A stretch of DNA of 64,000 bases from the NCBI RefSeq assembly GCF_028769735.1, contig NC_088173.1, positions 65,379,963 to 65,443,962 of the forward strand, read 5' to 3'. The first letter of the stretch is position 1. The number at the start of each line of letters is the position of its first letter. Source of the stretch: Zonotrichia leucophrys gambelii (taxonomy: Eukaryota > Chordata > Aves > Passeriformes > Passerellidae). Below the pieces are notes generated by a model. The model saw only the letters and a list, made by a program, of their open reading frames with translations. It had not been told where the DNA came from and did no database searches. Below, piece after piece: positions 63,301 through 64,000 of this stretch. A program made the translations under genes and the position numbers.

Positions 63301-64000
63301 GCCCAGCACAGACACAACATGCACTTCATAGAAACCCAGGCTCCTGCATGCTTCCCTGGAACAATCCAAAAATCACATCTCCATGAGAAATTAGTATCTT
63401 ATTAAATCTGCTGCCAGTATGTTCCCTGACAGAGCTGCCAACAAAAGAAACCAAAGAGCAGCTCTGACAAGGCACTGACACTGAAGGCTTCTACAACTCT
63501 CCTGTTGCAACTTCTTTTAAAGCAGCAGCAGAGCAGTTAACCCAAACCTGCAGACCAGAATATTTTCCAAAGTGATCTCTCCTGCTTTTGGGTCTTCCAC
63601 TTTTGGGGGTGTTTTAGCCTATACAGCTTGCTATCCCCTTAATAATCATTCATACTCTAATGATATGGATGAATTATCCAGCTTTCTGTCATCACTTGTT
63701 TATTATTTTGAGCAAAGAACTCCGATAACAATGTTTGCATTCATTCACTTTCAAATTGTCAGCTTTCATCTTACATGCTCTCATCTGAGACTAGCAGAAT
63801 TACCCATCAGTAGGATTAAAAAAAGAAAAGAAAAAAAAATTCCACAGCAGTTCGGTAGAAGAATAGCTGACAACCTTCTTGTCCTTGACAAGGGACTGCA
63901 GGGAGCAGGGGGCAATATTCAAGAATTATTTTCTGCACTTAAAGAGCTCCTCTAGATTCAGCTGAAGAAGTGCATTTACTTCCCCTGAGCTGAACTGCTG

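Larger units (their letters stand above)
49328..64000 (-). other. MAEA: MAEA intron 1 (partial, over 14.6 kb)
   Basis: No sequence coding for the expected exon 1 peptide (ending YPTLK before VPYETL) and no CpG island occur up to 64000, so exon 1 is off the right edge. The intron is AT-rich, with several CR1 copies concentrated in 53.6-58 kb and 61.8-63.3 kb. Stretches 49.4-53.6, 54.2-55.1 and 58.1-61.8 kb hold nothing I recognise. Confidence 0.85.

Noticed and set aside
62493..63331. Frames of 90-112 codons at 62.5-63.3 kb
   Set aside because: They lie in a degraded CR1 element, with all frames broken relative to any LINE protein.
49328..64000. MAEA exon 1 within the window
   Set aside because: I searched for the expected coding sequence and a CpG-rich start on the minus strand and found neither.

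Overview
This is a eukaryotic window, most likely from a bird and probably a songbird. The reasons are CR1 retrotransposon fragments in every part of the window, two solo LTRs of a type I recall from passerine genomes, short exons in long AT-rich introns, and a CpG-rich promoter. No bacterial operon, rRNA, CRISPR array or convincing tRNA was seen. The species call is inference; the vertebrate call is firm.

Two genes are supported, both on the minus strand and in the same head-to-tail order I know for human chromosome 4p16.3 (MAEA then UVSSA). MAEA, an E3 ubiquitin ligase subunit of the CTLH/GID complex, occupies about 19.35-49.33 kb. Eight of its nine coding exons (human-equivalent residues 24-396) can be placed to the base with consensus splice sites, and all reading-frame phases agree. 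Exon 1 lies beyond the right edge, so 49.33-64 kb is intron 1. UVSSA, the transcription-coupled repair scaffold, starts at 3419 and runs off the left edge. Its first two coding exons (residues 1-143, the VHS/ENTH-like domain) are present.

Layout from left to right: UVSSA intron 2 (1-2756); UVSSA exons 2 and 1 in a CpG island with an ETS/YY1 site, an array of eight GC/CACCC boxes and a five-unit minisatellite (2.76-4.06 kb); an intergenic spacer of about 15 kb holding CR1 copies, two solo LTRs, further minisatellites and one unexplained plus-strand exon-like segment (4.1-19.3 kb); the MAEA 3' UTR and exons 9 to 2 (19.35-49.33 kb); and MAEA intron 1 with a dense set of CR1 copies (49.33-64 kb).

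I did not find an undescribed biological system. The best leads are a 103-bp plus-strand segment with strong splice signals between the two genes, a sharply bounded 267-bp CR1 block that is about 98% identical between two sites 39 kb apart, a solo LTR that split a minisatellite, and a short telomere-repeat insertion in MAEA intron 3.
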